Below, in pieces: positions 1 to 6,486 of a stretch of 8,693 bases of DNA. The notes under the pieces were generated by a model. The model saw only the letters and a program-made list of their open reading frames with translations, was not told where the DNA came from and searched no databases. How positions within the stretch are numbered: position 1 is the stretch's first letter; the number at the start of each line of letters is the position of its first letter. Position numbers and translations under genes: made by a program. Origin of the DNA: Actinomycetes bacterium (GTDB lineage: Bacteria > Actinomycetota > Actinomycetes > Actinomycetales > Demequinaceae); assembly GCA_023411615.1 (NCBI GenBank), contig JAEYOR010000031.1, forward strand, positions 1 through 8,693. Reading direction: 5' to 3'.

Positions 1-190
1 CGGCCCCCGGCCCGGCGGAGTCCTGTTGGGTGACAGCAGCGTCGTCCACCTTGTGGGCGTTGGCGCTGCCTTGGTGATCGCGCTCCGCGCTGTCGAGCAC
101 GCGTGCGAAGTCGCTGCCGCCCGAGGCAGACGCCTTGGCCGAAGCCGATGCGGGAGCGGGCGCGTGCGCAACTGGAGCAATAGACGTCAC
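1..190 (-). CDS. fliK: Probable flagellar hook-length control protein FliK, N-terminal 63 codons only (runs off the left edge)
   Basis: Reading leftward from a GTG at 190-188, an open frame continues to the window edge without a stop. The GTG overlaps the fliJ stop as GTGA, and a GGAGGT Shine-Dalgarno at 197-202 sits 6 bases upstream, so the start is well supported. The 63 visible residues begin with an Ala/Pro/Ser-rich stretch without a signal peptide. A short motif, SDFARVLDSAE, follows, then a polar Gln/Asp/Ala-rich linker. A disordered N-terminus with a small FxxxLD-like patch is usual for FliK, the secreted ruler that sets hook length and switches export specificity. Its position directly after fliJ also fits. 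The conserved C-terminal domain that would prove the call lies outside the window, so the name rests mainly on context. Some actinobacteria carry a peptidoglycan hydrolase gene near this position, which is the main alternative. Confidence 0.66.
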   Translation of the reverse strand, partial: MTSIAPVAHAPAPASASAKASASGGSDFARVLDSAERDHQGSANAHKVDDAAVTQQDSAGPGA

Positions 191-651
191 GGGGTTACCT
201 CCATGGTGCGGCGCAATGCGGCCTCATCGAGCACAAGCTGTTCGTCTCGGAGTTCTTGGGCTTGGCTTTCGCGGTCGTGGCGCTGCTTGAGCTTCTCGAT
301 CATTGCCGCGCGAGTCTTTGCGGCGTACCACTCCTCCGTGGCCTGGTCGGCGTCGGCCTGTGCGGCACGAAGTGCTTGGGTACTGTCACGCAACATCGCC
401 GCGACCGAGGCGCGCGCGGCGACAACCGCATGCCACGTTGCTGCATTCTGCACGGCCTCGTGCGTGTGCGACATGACAAGCGCAGGCGCGACGCGCGGAA
501 ACTCCTGCTCAGCGAGCATTCGCTGCCTCTCCACGCGATCCTGCTCCGCACGAACACGGCGGCTGTTCGCCAAGGCGAGGTCAGCTGCGGCCTGCTCCTC
601 TTGCAATTCGCGGATGCGCATGAGGCCAGCCAATGAGAACTTGCGCTCCAT
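187..651 (-). CDS. fliJ: Flagellar export protein FliJ
   Basis: This 154-residue protein begins MERKFSLAGLMRIRELQEEQ, close to the usual FliJ opening of a Phe/Leu-x-L-x-x-L/V-x-x-hydrophobic patch followed by a charged helix. Almost all of it is Ala/Arg/Glu/Gln-rich and predicted helical, consistent with the two-helix antiparallel coiled coil of FliJ. The length matches the family (about 150). Only a short break (FPRVAPAL, residues 51-58) interrupts the helices. FliJ is the central stalk of the flagellar type III export ATPase, binding the FliI ring and the export gate in the cytoplasm. The ATG at 651 shares one base with the fliI stop (TGATG) and has GGGAG just upstream. The same frame extends upstream to about 696 inside fliI, but that extension has no family resemblance. 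FliJ sequences diverge strongly, so neighbours flanking it (fliI, fliK) add much of the certainty. Confidence 0.9.
   Translation of the reverse strand: MERKFSLAGLMRIRELQEEQAAADLALANSRRVRAEQDRVERQRMLAEQEFPRVAPALVMSHTHEAVQNAATWHAVVAARASVAAMLRDSTQALRAAQADADQATEEWYAAKTRAAMIEKLKQRHDRESQAQELRDEQLVLDEAALRRTMEVTP
191..202 (-). promoter_or_regulatory. Strong Shine-Dalgarno of fliK inside the end of fliJ
   Basis: GGAGGT at 197-202 is followed by 6 bases and the GTG at 190. It supports a GTG start for the partial gene at the left edge and suggests that this gene can initiate strongly, not only by coupling to fliJ. Confidence 0.75.
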
Positions 652-2021
652 CACTCGACTCCCATCTGTGCAATAAGGCGCTGCAAGTGCGCCCACGAGT
701 CACCAGCGGGTGCGACCGTGTCGACCGGCTGACGCAAGAAGGTGTCGATGGCTGTCGAGTTGGCGACCGCTGCGTCGACGAGCGGGTTGGACCCGGCGGC
801 GTAGGCACCGACGTCAAGCAAGTCCTGCGCACGCTTGCGCGCGGCGAGCACCTTGCGAAGCACCTGAGCGGCATCACGCTGTTCGGCGCTCGTCACACGG
901 GAAGCCACACGGGACACCGAGCCGAGCACGTCGATGGAGGGGTAGTGACCCTGCACCGCAAGTTCCCGTGTGAGCACCACGTGACCGTCGAGAATCGACC
1001 GGGCGGCGTCAGCGATCGGCTCATTGTGGTCATCACCGTCAACGAGCACCGTGTAAACGCCGGTGACAGATCCGAACTGATCGGTGCCCGCCCGCTCAAG
1101 CAGCTGGGCAAGGATGGAGAAGGTTGACGGCGGGTAGCCACGCGTGGCGGGCGGTTCACCTACCGACAGACCGATCTCACGCTGCGCCATCGCGACGCGG
1201 GTGAGGGAGTCCATCATGAGAACGGTGTGGCGACCCTGAGCACGGAACTCCTCAGCGATGCGCGTTGCCACGAACGCGGCGCGCATGCGCACCATCGGCG
1301 GCTCGTCAGAGGTCGCAATGACGACAACGGACCGCGCGAGGCCCTCCTCGCCAAGATCGTCCTCAAGGAATTCACGAACCTCGCGGCCACGCTCACCGAC
1401 AAGAGCAATGACGCTCACTTCTGCTTCGGTCCCGCGCGCAATCATCGACAGCAAGCTCGACTTGCCGACGCCGGAGCCGGCAAAGAGGCCGATGCGTTGG
1501 CCGCGACCCACAGTGGTCATCGTGTCGAGGGCGCGTACGCCAAGGCCGAGCGGGAGGTCAACGCGAGCGCGCTCAAGAGCCGAGGGGGCGTGGCCGGTAA
1601 TCGACACCCTCTTGGCAAAGGGTCCGTTCATAACGGAGCCCTTGCCATCGATGGGCCTGCCGAGGCCATCCAAGACGCGGCCAAGCAACTGCGGACCCGT
1701 GGGCGTCATGAGCGGTTGTCCCGTGGCACGCGCCTGCATCCCAACACGAAGGCCGTGCACAGGGCCGAGCGGCATGCAGCGCAGTGCGCGCGGAGTGATT
1801 GCCACCACTTCGGCAACCGTGCGATCGCCCTCCGTGCCCTCGATCTCGACGAGGTCGCCTACCGCGCCTGCGAGCCCGGTCACATCAATCGAGAGACCAA
1901 CGATGGACGACACCGTGCCAACGAGTTCAGGAGCTGCCGCCGCAAGCGCACGCCGCATCACGGGATCCGAGTTGAGAGACGTCATCGTCATCGGTCCATC
2001 CAAGAGTGCAGGAATGGTCAT
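651..2021 (-). CDS. fliI: Flagellum-specific export ATPase FliI
   Basis: The protein has 456 residues, normal for FliI, and is related to the F1-ATPase beta subunit. It powers export of rod, hook and filament subunits from the cytoplasmic face of the basal body. Visible motifs are the Walker A P-loop AGSGVGKS at residues 181-188, the GERGREV segment with the likely catalytic glutamate at 209-215, Walker B ending in MMDSLTR with Asp271, and the ATP synthase alpha/beta signature PSIDVLGSVS at 361-370. Residues 1-100 are the N-terminal beta-barrel region with DLVEI and GLRVGMQARATG segments. The C-terminal helical domain ends at MGVE. The ATG at 2021 overlaps the fliH stop as ATGA, with GGGAGAG about 5 bases upstream. 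Methionines at residues 11 and 13 are possible later starts. All key nucleotide-binding residues are present, so it should be active. Confidence 0.97.
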   Translation of the reverse strand: MTIPALLDGPMTMTSLNSDPVMRRALAAAAPELVGTVSSIVGLSIDVTGLAGAVGDLVEIEGTEGDRTVAEVVAITPRALRCMPLGPVHGLRVGMQARATGQPLMTPTGPQLLGRVLDGLGRPIDGKGSVMNGPFAKRVSITGHAPSALERARVDLPLGLGVRALDTMTTVGRGQRIGLFAGSGVGKSSLLSMIARGTEAEVSVIALVGERGREVREFLEDDLGEEGLARSVVVIATSDEPPMVRMRAAFVATRIAEEFRAQGRHTVLMMDSLTRVAMAQREIGLSVGEPPATRGYPPSTFSILAQLLERAGTDQFGSVTGVYTVLVDGDDHNEPIADAARSILDGHVVLTRELAVQGHYPSIDVLGSVSRVASRVTSAEQRDAAQVLRKVLAARKRAQDLLDVGAYAAGSNPLVDAAVANSTAIDTFLRQPVDTVAPAGDSWAHLQRLIAQMGVE

Positions 2022-2641
2022 GTGGGCTCTCCCAACAGGACCTCTCGCGCGCGGGCCAAGGCGGTGGAGATGCGCGCGTCGAGCGCGCCCTCTGCATGTT
2101 CGGTGATCGCATCACCGGGGTTGAGGCGCTGATCTGGAATGAGGACAAGTCCCTCCGGAACCTCAGCCTCACCCGACTGCACCAAGAGATTGACGTGGAG
2201 CAGGTCGTCCGGGTGCAGACGCAACACGGTGGGGTGAATGTCGGCGGGCACATCGAGTGCACGGGTGAGCAAGGTGCGAGCGGAGTCGGGGCCTGGCGCG
2301 ATCTCATGTTGAAGCACTGCTTCGGCGAGGTCGAGTGCCGCCTCGTATACGGCGCGCTGAGCGTCCTCAAGCACGGGCAACGCACGCGAGTGCCATTGCC
2401 CGATCGCTTGACCGAGAGAATTGAGAGCCTGTGCCAGGGCGGCGTCACGTGCTGCCTCCCGGTCTTGGTGCTCGGCTTCGAGGCGCAAGCGATCCACCTG
2501 AGCCGCTTCTGCCGCTGCGCGCGAGCCGGCCACCCATCCAGCGCTGTAGCCCGCCGCGTGGGACGGGTCGGTGGTGGCGCGCACGCTTGACGAGGAGATG
2601 ACCGCAGGCGTGAAGGGACTGACGCGACGCTCAGGCGACAT
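2018..2641 (-). CDS. fliH: Flagellar assembly protein FliH, export ATPase regulator
   Basis: This protein has 207 residues, within the FliH range. FliH dimers bind FliI, hold it in check and tether it to the C-ring through FliN. The N-terminal 30 residues are polar and probably disordered. A GxxxGxxxG run follows (Gly31, Gly35, Gly39 within GYSAGWVAGS), the repeat characteristic of FliH/YscL proteins. Then comes a long Ala/Glu/Arg-rich helix at about 40-100, and a C-terminal domain at about 105-200 with LHPDD and the GD..ITEHAEGALDARI pattern that resembles the V-ATPase E-subunit-like fold of the family. The ATG at 2641 lies 11 bases inside the end of fliG and has a strong GGGGGAGGA Shine-Dalgarno 6 bases upstream. 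The stop overlaps the fliI start. The overall family is weakly conserved, but motif and position agree. Confidence 0.92.
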   Translation of the reverse strand: MSPERRVSPFTPAVISSSSVRATTDPSHAAGYSAGWVAGSRAAAEAAQVDRLRLEAEHQDREAARDAALAQALNSLGQAIGQWHSRALPVLEDAQRAVYEAALDLAEAVLQHEIAPGPDSARTLLTRALDVPADIHPTVLRLHPDDLLHVNLLVQSGEAEVPEGLVLIPDQRLNPGDAITEHAEGALDARISTALARAREVLLGEPT

Positions 2642-3638
2642 ATTCGTCCTCCCCCTCGCGGCTGATCATGATGTCGCCGATCTCTTCGAGTTTGCGGATG
2701 ACCTGCACCACTTGCGAGCGGGCCTCTTCGACCATCGACATGCGCACAGGACCCATGAGATCGATCTCTTCGAGGAGGTTCTCGCGAGCACGCTCGGACA
2801 TATTGCGGAGGATCTTCTCCTTGACCGAGTCATCAGCACCCTTGAGGGCGGTGGCAACGGTCGAGATGTCGACGGCACGCATGACGAGCTGAATGGCGCG
2901 GTCATCGAGAAGCGTGATGTCGGCAAAGACGAACATCATCTGGCGAATCTGGTCGGCAAGTTCCGGGTCGTCCTGAGCGAGACCTTCAAGGATCAGCTTC
3001 TCCGTCGCGGCGTCGGCGCGGTTGATGATCTCGACGAGGGGCTGCACGCCTCCAACCGACGTCATCTCTTGGGAGGTGATGAGGTTGGTCGCTTTCTTCT
3101 TCAGCTGATCGGAGACGAGTGTCACCACGTCGGGCGACGCACCGGCCATGAGCGCAATGCGGCGAGCGACGATGGTCTGGGTCTCCGGGCTGAAGCCCGC
3201 CATGATCGCCGAGGCGTGCTCCGGTCGTAGATGCGCAAGAACGAGCGCAATCGTCTGGGGGTGTTCACCGTTGAGCAGCGACACAACCTGGCGAGCGTCC
3301 GCGTGCATGAGGAACTCAAACGGCTGCACCTGGATGCGGTTGGCGAGACGTTCGAGAACCTCCGCCGCCTTCTCACGGCCAAGCGTCTCCTCGAGAAGGC
3401 GCTGCGCGTATGAATACCCACCCTGAACGATGAGCCCCTTGCGCTGGGAAGCGCGCTGGAACTCCGAGAACACCTCTGAGACGGTCTCGTTGTCGACGCT
3501 CTGAAGGCGAGCAATCTCGGCGGTGAGCGACTCGATCTCCTGCTCGCTCATCTGCGACATCACGCGGGCGGCCGATGCCTTGCCCATCTGGATGAGCAAG
3601 AGCGCCGCCTTCTGCGTTCCGGTCAGCATCGCGGTCAT
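2631..3638 (-). CDS. fliG: Flagellar motor switch protein FliG
   Basis: The protein has 335 residues, normal for FliG. It joins the cytoplasmic tail of FliF to the FliM/FliN C-ring and contacts the MotA stator to generate torque. The N-terminal FliF-binding domain (about 1-100) opens LTGTQKAALLLIQMG. The middle domain has the EHPQT motif at 125-129, which contacts FliM. The C-terminal domain has MFVF at 235-238 and the torque helix region. By alignment in memory to the E. coli torque residues, the charged positions appear as Lys266, Arg283, Glu290/Glu291 and Arg299, with two acidic Glu where E. coli has Asp. The GPVRMSMVEEARSQVV stretch is strongly family-like. The ATG at 3638 overlaps the fliF stop as ATGA. 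A second ATG at residue 4 is a possible start. The pattern of charges argues for an intact, functional rotor protein. Confidence 0.97.
   Translation of the reverse strand: MTAMLTGTQKAALLLIQMGKASAARVMSQMSEQEIESLTAEIARLQSVDNETVSEVFSEFQRASQRKGLIVQGGYSYAQRLLEETLGREKAAEVLERLANRIQVQPFEFLMHADARQVVSLLNGEHPQTIALVLAHLRPEHASAIMAGFSPETQTIVARRIALMAGASPDVVTLVSDQLKKKATNLITSQEMTSVGGVQPLVEIINRADAATEKLILEGLAQDDPELADQIRQMMFVFADITLLDDRAIQLVMRAVDISTVATALKGADDSVKEKILRNMSERARENLLEEIDLMGPVRMSMVEEARSQVVQVIRKLEEIGDIMISREGEDEYVA
2642..2655 (-). promoter_or_regulatory. Strong Shine-Dalgarno of fliH inside the end of fliG
   Basis: GGGGGAGGA at 2647-2655 ends 5 bases before the fliH ATG at 2641, with the GGAGG core 6 bases away. 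It fixes the fliH start even though this makes an 11-base overlap with fliG, the longest overlap in the run. Confidence 0.75.
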
Positions 3639-5269
3639 CGTTGCCGTCCCGAGTTGATCCAGCCACGAAGCACCTCGGCCACTTCAGCGGGTTGCTGCGC
3701 TGCGAAGGTCATGATCTCGTTCCGCACTTCTGCGGCGACGTCTTCCATGTCGGGAACCGGCGGTGCTTCAAGCGCGAGCTCGCCAGCAGCAGCGGCTGCC
3801 GCCTTGTCGAGCACCGCCTGGGCGCGCTGCTCAAGGGCGGATTGAGTGCGCTGTTCAAGCTCTTCAATTGCCTCAAGGCTCAGCGTCATACGGTCAGCCT
3901 CACCAGCTCGGCGCGACATCCGGAGGATGAGGAAGAAGACAAGGACCACCACGAGTCCGAGCACGGCCCACTTCGAGATATCGATGTACATCGCCTTGGT
4001 GGCAGCCTCGCGCTCTTCCGCGACGGCTTGGCTGAGCGCCACCTGGGCGGTCTCGGCAGCAGTCTCGTCAAAGGTCATGCGGGATACGGAGACCACATCG
4101 CCGCGGTCCTCGTCGAATCCTGCGGCTGCCGCGACCATTTCCTCGAGTTCGCCCATGTTGAGGGAGGCAGCCGCCTCCTTCGATACGACCACGGACACGG
4201 ACTGGCGCTTCACACTGCCTGGTGCAGTCTCCTGAATCGACGTCACCTTGTTGACGGCGTTGTTACGAACCGCGGTCTCCTTGAGGTAGCTTCCGTTGTC
4301 CGATGCGGCGTCGACCGGCTGGGTCGTGTTGTCGGGACCCAGCACACCGCCCGCCGATGTTTCGTTCGACGCATTGGTGTATTCCTCACGAGTCGTCGAC
4401 TCGCTGAGAGGCGCCGCCGAGGGGTCCGAGGTGAAGCTCTCCGTGGTGGTCTGCGTCTTGTCATAGTCGAGCTCTGCGCTCACCGACACAACAGCGTTGC
4501 CGGCGCCGACGACGCGGTCGAGCATCGCTTGAACATTGGTGGCAATGCGCTTTTCGTATTCGGAGATCTGGCCGGACTGCATGACGGTCGACGAGTCACC
4601 GCCCACCGACGACAGCACAACGCCATTGCTGTCGATGACCGCAACGCCCTCGGGCTTCATGTTCTCGATTGAGGCCGAGACGAGGTGGACGATCGCTTGC
4701 ACGCTGGCGGGAGGCAAGGCGCCTGTCGAGCCCGTTTGGATGAAGACCGAAGCCGTGGGGTCGGGCGTCTCGGAGACAAACACCGACTCTTGCGGAATCG
4801 CCAACTTGACCGAGGCCGCGCTCACCCCGTCCATCGCGCCGATCGTGCGTGCGAGCTCGCCCTCGAGCGCACGCTGGTAGGTCACCTGCTGTTGGAACTC
4901 GGAGGATGTCATCGACATCCCATCGAGCAAGGAGTAGCCCGCATCGGAATTGGCGAGTAGCCCTTCCGACGCCACCTGCAGGCGGGTGTCGTACAGCTGG
5001 CTGTTGGGCACGAGGATCGTGCTGCCTCCTGCCGTCAGCTCGTACGGAACGCCCGAGGAGTTGAGCTCATCGACGATCGACGCCGCGTCCGTGGGCGACA
5101 GGTTGGTGAACAAGGGCGACATCTGCGGCTTGTTGATCCACTGCGTGAGAGCGATGGCGGCGAGCACGAGGCCCGCGCCCAGCAACACGGCAAAGACCCG
5201 CTGGGCAAGCGACAGCTCTTTGACCTGCTTCTGAAGGCGGCCAACCATCGAGGTGAGTTGAGCGGGCAT
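3635..5269 (-). CDS. fliF: Flagellar MS-ring protein FliF
   Basis: The protein has 544 residues. It has the FliF layout: a short cytoplasmic N-terminus, a membrane segment at about 25-44 (VFAVLLGAGLVLAAIALTQW), a large extracytoplasmic region, a second membrane segment at about 434-450 (WAVLGLVVVLVFFLILR), and a cytoplasmic tail. The ring-building motifs are clear, with MSPLFTNLSPTDAASIVDEL near 50-69, DGMSMTSSEFQQQV, YQRALEGELARTI and AIPQESVF. Residues about 270-340 are a Ser/Thr/Asn/Asp-rich insertion at the site of the beta-collar. The tail holds an Ala/Glu/Gln-rich helix (465-500), then the FliG-binding segment NEIMTFAAQQPAEVAEVLRGWI at the end, just before fliG. FliF is the assembly base of the whole basal body. 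The start ATG shares one base with the fliE stop (TGATG); a Shine-Dalgarno is weak, so coupling to fliE is likely. Confidence 0.97.
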   Translation of the reverse strand: MPAQLTSMVGRLQKQVKELSLAQRVFAVLLGAGLVLAAIALTQWINKPQMSPLFTNLSPTDAASIVDELNSSGVPYELTAGGSTILVPNSQLYDTRLQVASEGLLANSDAGYSLLDGMSMTSSEFQQQVTYQRALEGELARTIGAMDGVSAASVKLAIPQESVFVSETPDPTASVFIQTGSTGALPPASVQAIVHLVSASIENMKPEGVAVIDSNGVVLSSVGGDSSTVMQSGQISEYEKRIATNVQAMLDRVVGAGNAVVSVSAELDYDKTQTTTESFTSDPSAAPLSESTTREEYTNASNETSAGGVLGPDNTTQPVDAASDNGSYLKETAVRNNAVNKVTSIQETAPGSVKRQSVSVVVSKEAAASLNMGELEEMVAAAAGFDEDRGDVVSVSRMTFDETAAETAQVALSQAVAEEREAATKAMYIDISKWAVLGLVVVLVFFLILRMSRRAGEADRMTLSLEAIEELEQRTQSALEQRAQAVLDKAAAAAAGELALEAPPVPDMEDVAAEVRNEIMTFAAQQPAEVAEVLRGWINSGRQR

Positions 5270-5577
5270 CAGGCTTGCATCCTCATGATCTCGTTGAAGG
5301 CGTCAACCGCCCGGTTGCGGATGGTGGCGGTGAGCTCCATCGCTACCGCGGCCTGAGATGCCGCGATCGTGTAGTCGTGCACGTCCGACAGATCGCCGGT
5401 GACAGCCTTGATGGCGAGCGCGGACGACGTCGACTGCATCGCTTGCAGGCCGTCCACGGCGGAGGCCAGTGAGGTGCCGAAGCCCTCGGTGCCACCCGCA
5501 GGGAGCGCTGCTTGGGTGCCTTGCATCACCGAAGGCGGCAGTGACGGAGCGATACCTGAGATCGGCGGGATGGACAT
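5269..5577 (-). CDS. fliE: Flagellar hook-basal body complex protein FliE
   Basis: This small protein has 102 residues, the usual FliE size. FliE is exported first and anchors the rod to the MS-ring. The N-terminal 35 residues are Pro/Gly/Ser-rich and unstructured. The rest is the conserved helical region, with the family pattern FGTSLASAVDGLQ, then DLSDVHDYTIAASQAAVAMELTATIRNRAVDAFNEIMRMQ. The latter includes the LHD/VHD, A..A..A and IRN..V.A..EIM.M positions typical of the family. The ATG at 5577 shares one base with the flgC stop (TGATG), and a GGGAGG Shine-Dalgarno at 5583-5588 is 5 bases upstream. The stop overlaps the fliF start in the same way. Flanked by flgC and fliF, this is the standard flgB-flgC-fliE-fliF order of many bacteria. 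Confidence 0.96.
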   Translation of the reverse strand: MSIPPISGIAPSLPPSVMQGTQAALPAGGTEGFGTSLASAVDGLQAMQSTSSALAIKAVTGDLSDVHDYTIAASQAAVAMELTATIRNRAVDAFNEIMRMQA

Positions 5578-5984
5578 CAGTTCCTCCCAATGGTCAGCGC
5601 GGTGGTGTACATGTCTTTGGCTCGGTCGATGACCGCGGCATTGGCTTGGTACCCCCGCTGGGCCTGAATCAGTTGCACCATTTGGCTCGACATGTCGATG
5701 TCGGGGTAACGCACGTAACCGTTGTCATCCGCGAGCGGGTGGCCCGGCTCGTACACCATGCGACCCTCGGCGGAACCGAGGGCGACACCAGTCGCGTGAA
5801 CTCCGCCGGTGTCGCCGCCTTCGTTGTCAATCGACTCGGCAACGATGTAGCGCGCCTGGAAGGCCGCCTCGTCGGTGGGACGCACCGTGTTGATGTTGGC
5901 GAGATTGTCGGAGACGGCGTCGAGCCACCGGCGGTAGACGTCGAGACCAGAGCCGGCAATGCCGATCGCAGCGAAGGTGCCCAT
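5577..5984 (-). CDS. flgC: Flagellar proximal rod protein FlgC
   Basis: The protein has 135 residues, in line with FlgC. It is one of the proximal rod proteins, exported by the flagellar type III system and without a cleaved signal peptide. The N-terminal rod helix ends in the basal-body rod motif DAVSDNLANINT at about 22-33, followed by an actinobacterial-looking RPTDEAAFQARYIV. The C-terminal half shows the classic tail VRYPDIDMSSQMVQLIQAQRGYQANAAVIDRAKDM at about 91-125. The ATG at 5984 overlaps the flgB stop by one base (TAATG), with GAGG 8 bases upstream. A much longer frame continues upstream to about 6404, but the rod motif starts at this Met and the upstream region is flgB in another frame. 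The order flgB-flgC-fliE supports the call. Confidence 0.96.
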   Translation of the reverse strand: MGTFAAIGIAGSGLDVYRRWLDAVSDNLANINTVRPTDEAAFQARYIVAESIDNEGGDTGGVHATGVALGSAEGRMVYEPGHPLADDNGYVRYPDIDMSSQMVQLIQAQRGYQANAAVIDRAKDMYTTALTIGRN

Positions 5985-6325
5985 TACGAGGTCCTCATTG
6001 CCGCGCGCAGCATGGAGAACTTGCCGTCCATGGCGCGAGTGGCGAGCTGGTAGCGAAGGTTGGTGTCGATGTTCGACACCACTTCGGTGTCGAGGTTGAC
6101 GTTGTTGCCGTCCTCGCGGCCGGGCTCTCGTGACTCGGCGATCTCGGCGCCCACACGGCCATTGCCTGATGAGACGGCGGACGCGAGCGCATCCTCGAAG
6201 AGCACGCGCCTCGCCTGATAGCCCGGAGTCTGCACGTTGGCCACGTTGTCCGCGATGACGCGCTGCCGCAGGGACAACGCGTCCAATGCGCTGGACATGG
6301 CGTCGAAGCTGATGGAACCGAACAC
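5984..6325 (-). CDS. flgB: Flagellar proximal rod protein FlgB
   Basis: The protein has 113 residues from the chosen start, a normal FlgB length. It begins VFGSISFDAMSSALDALSLR, followed by the rod motif QRVIADNVANVQTPGYQARR at about 21-40. The C-terminus VVSNIDTNLRYQLATRAMDGKFSMLRAAM is typical of the family. FlgB is one of the first rod subunits assembled on the FliF/FliE base. I chose the GTG at 6325-6323 rather than the in-frame GTG at 6334. An AAGGGCGG Shine-Dalgarno (6334-6341) is 8 bases before the former but runs into the latter, and FlgB proteins usually begin (M)FGS. This is the first gene of the tightly overlapping run. About 160 bases of non-coding DNA lie upstream, containing a possible operator. 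Confidence 0.95.
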   Translation of the reverse strand: MFGSISFDAMSSALDALSLRQRVIADNVANVQTPGYQARRVLFEDALASAVSSGNGRVGAEIAESREPGREDGNNVNLDTEVVSNIDTNLRYQLATRAMDGKFSMLRAAMRTS

Positions 6326-6341
6326 GGATCGCACCGCCCTT
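6326..6341 (-). promoter_or_regulatory. Ribosome binding site and spacer of flgB, decides the GTG start
   Basis: AAGGGCGG at 6334-6341 is followed by 8 bases and GTG at 6325. The alternative GTG at 6334-6332 begins inside this motif, which makes it an implausible start. The distance and purine content are typical of high-GC Gram-positive Shine-Dalgarno sites. Confidence 0.8.
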
Positions 6342-6435
6342 CGTGATGACGTCGGGGCCGATCCGTGGCCAAAACAAAGAGCAATCCGTGCTCAGAGTCC
6401 CCATCGGTCATGAAGAGGGGGTGTGAAGGTCCTTT

Positions 6436-6455
6436 CGCGTGATGTATGTCACGCG
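6436..6455. promoter_or_regulatory. Perfect 7-bp inverted repeat resembling a Crp/GlxR-type (cAMP receptor) operator
   Basis: In the direction of flgB the sequence reads CGCGTGA-CATACA-TCACGCG, two perfect 7-base arms around 6 bases. The core CGTGA-N6-TCACG matches the Crp-family consensus TGTGA-N6-TCACA at 8 of 10 half-site bases. It also has the central TA of the actinobacterial GlxR form TGTGANNTANNTCACA. It lies in the only sizeable intergenic gap, about 110 bases before the flgB start. It is not followed by a T-run on either strand, so an intrinsic terminator is unlikely. Binding by a Crp-type regulator is inference; no promoter could be placed with confidence to decide activation or repression. 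Confidence 0.5.
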
Positions 6456-6486
6456 GTCCCGTTCACCGTTCGTATTGGTGCCGACG

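Noticed and set aside
26..676. 216-codon open frame on the plus strand opposite fliJ and fliK
   Set aside because: It is Arg/Ser/Ala/Cys-rich with no recognisable motif and lies opposite well-supported genes; this is a typical GC-rich shadow frame.
652..696. Upstream extension of FliJ by 15 residues
   Set aside because: The extension lies inside fliI, the added residues are not FliJ-like, and the ATG at 651 has a Shine-Dalgarno and TGATG coupling.
1227..2132. Long plus-strand open frames (301 and 282 codons) opposite fliI
   Set aside because: The minus strand encodes a complete FliI with all ATPase motifs. The plus-strand products are His/Arg/Ala-rich or Ser/Pro/Arg-rich low-complexity sequence without a family resemblance.
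3641..4672. 343-codon plus-strand open frame opposite fliF
   Set aside because: His/Arg/Leu-rich product with no motif, fully antisense to a clear FliF; length is explained by GC-rich codon bias.
6402..6409. GACCGATG resembling the sigma-28 flagellar -10 (GCCGATAA)
   Set aside because: Only part of the -10 matches and no TAAA-type -35 is found at the required distance upstream.
6436..6455. The palindrome as an intrinsic terminator after the fliS module
   Set aside because: The stem is only 7 bp with a 6-base loop and no U-run follows in either direction; an operator is a better fit.
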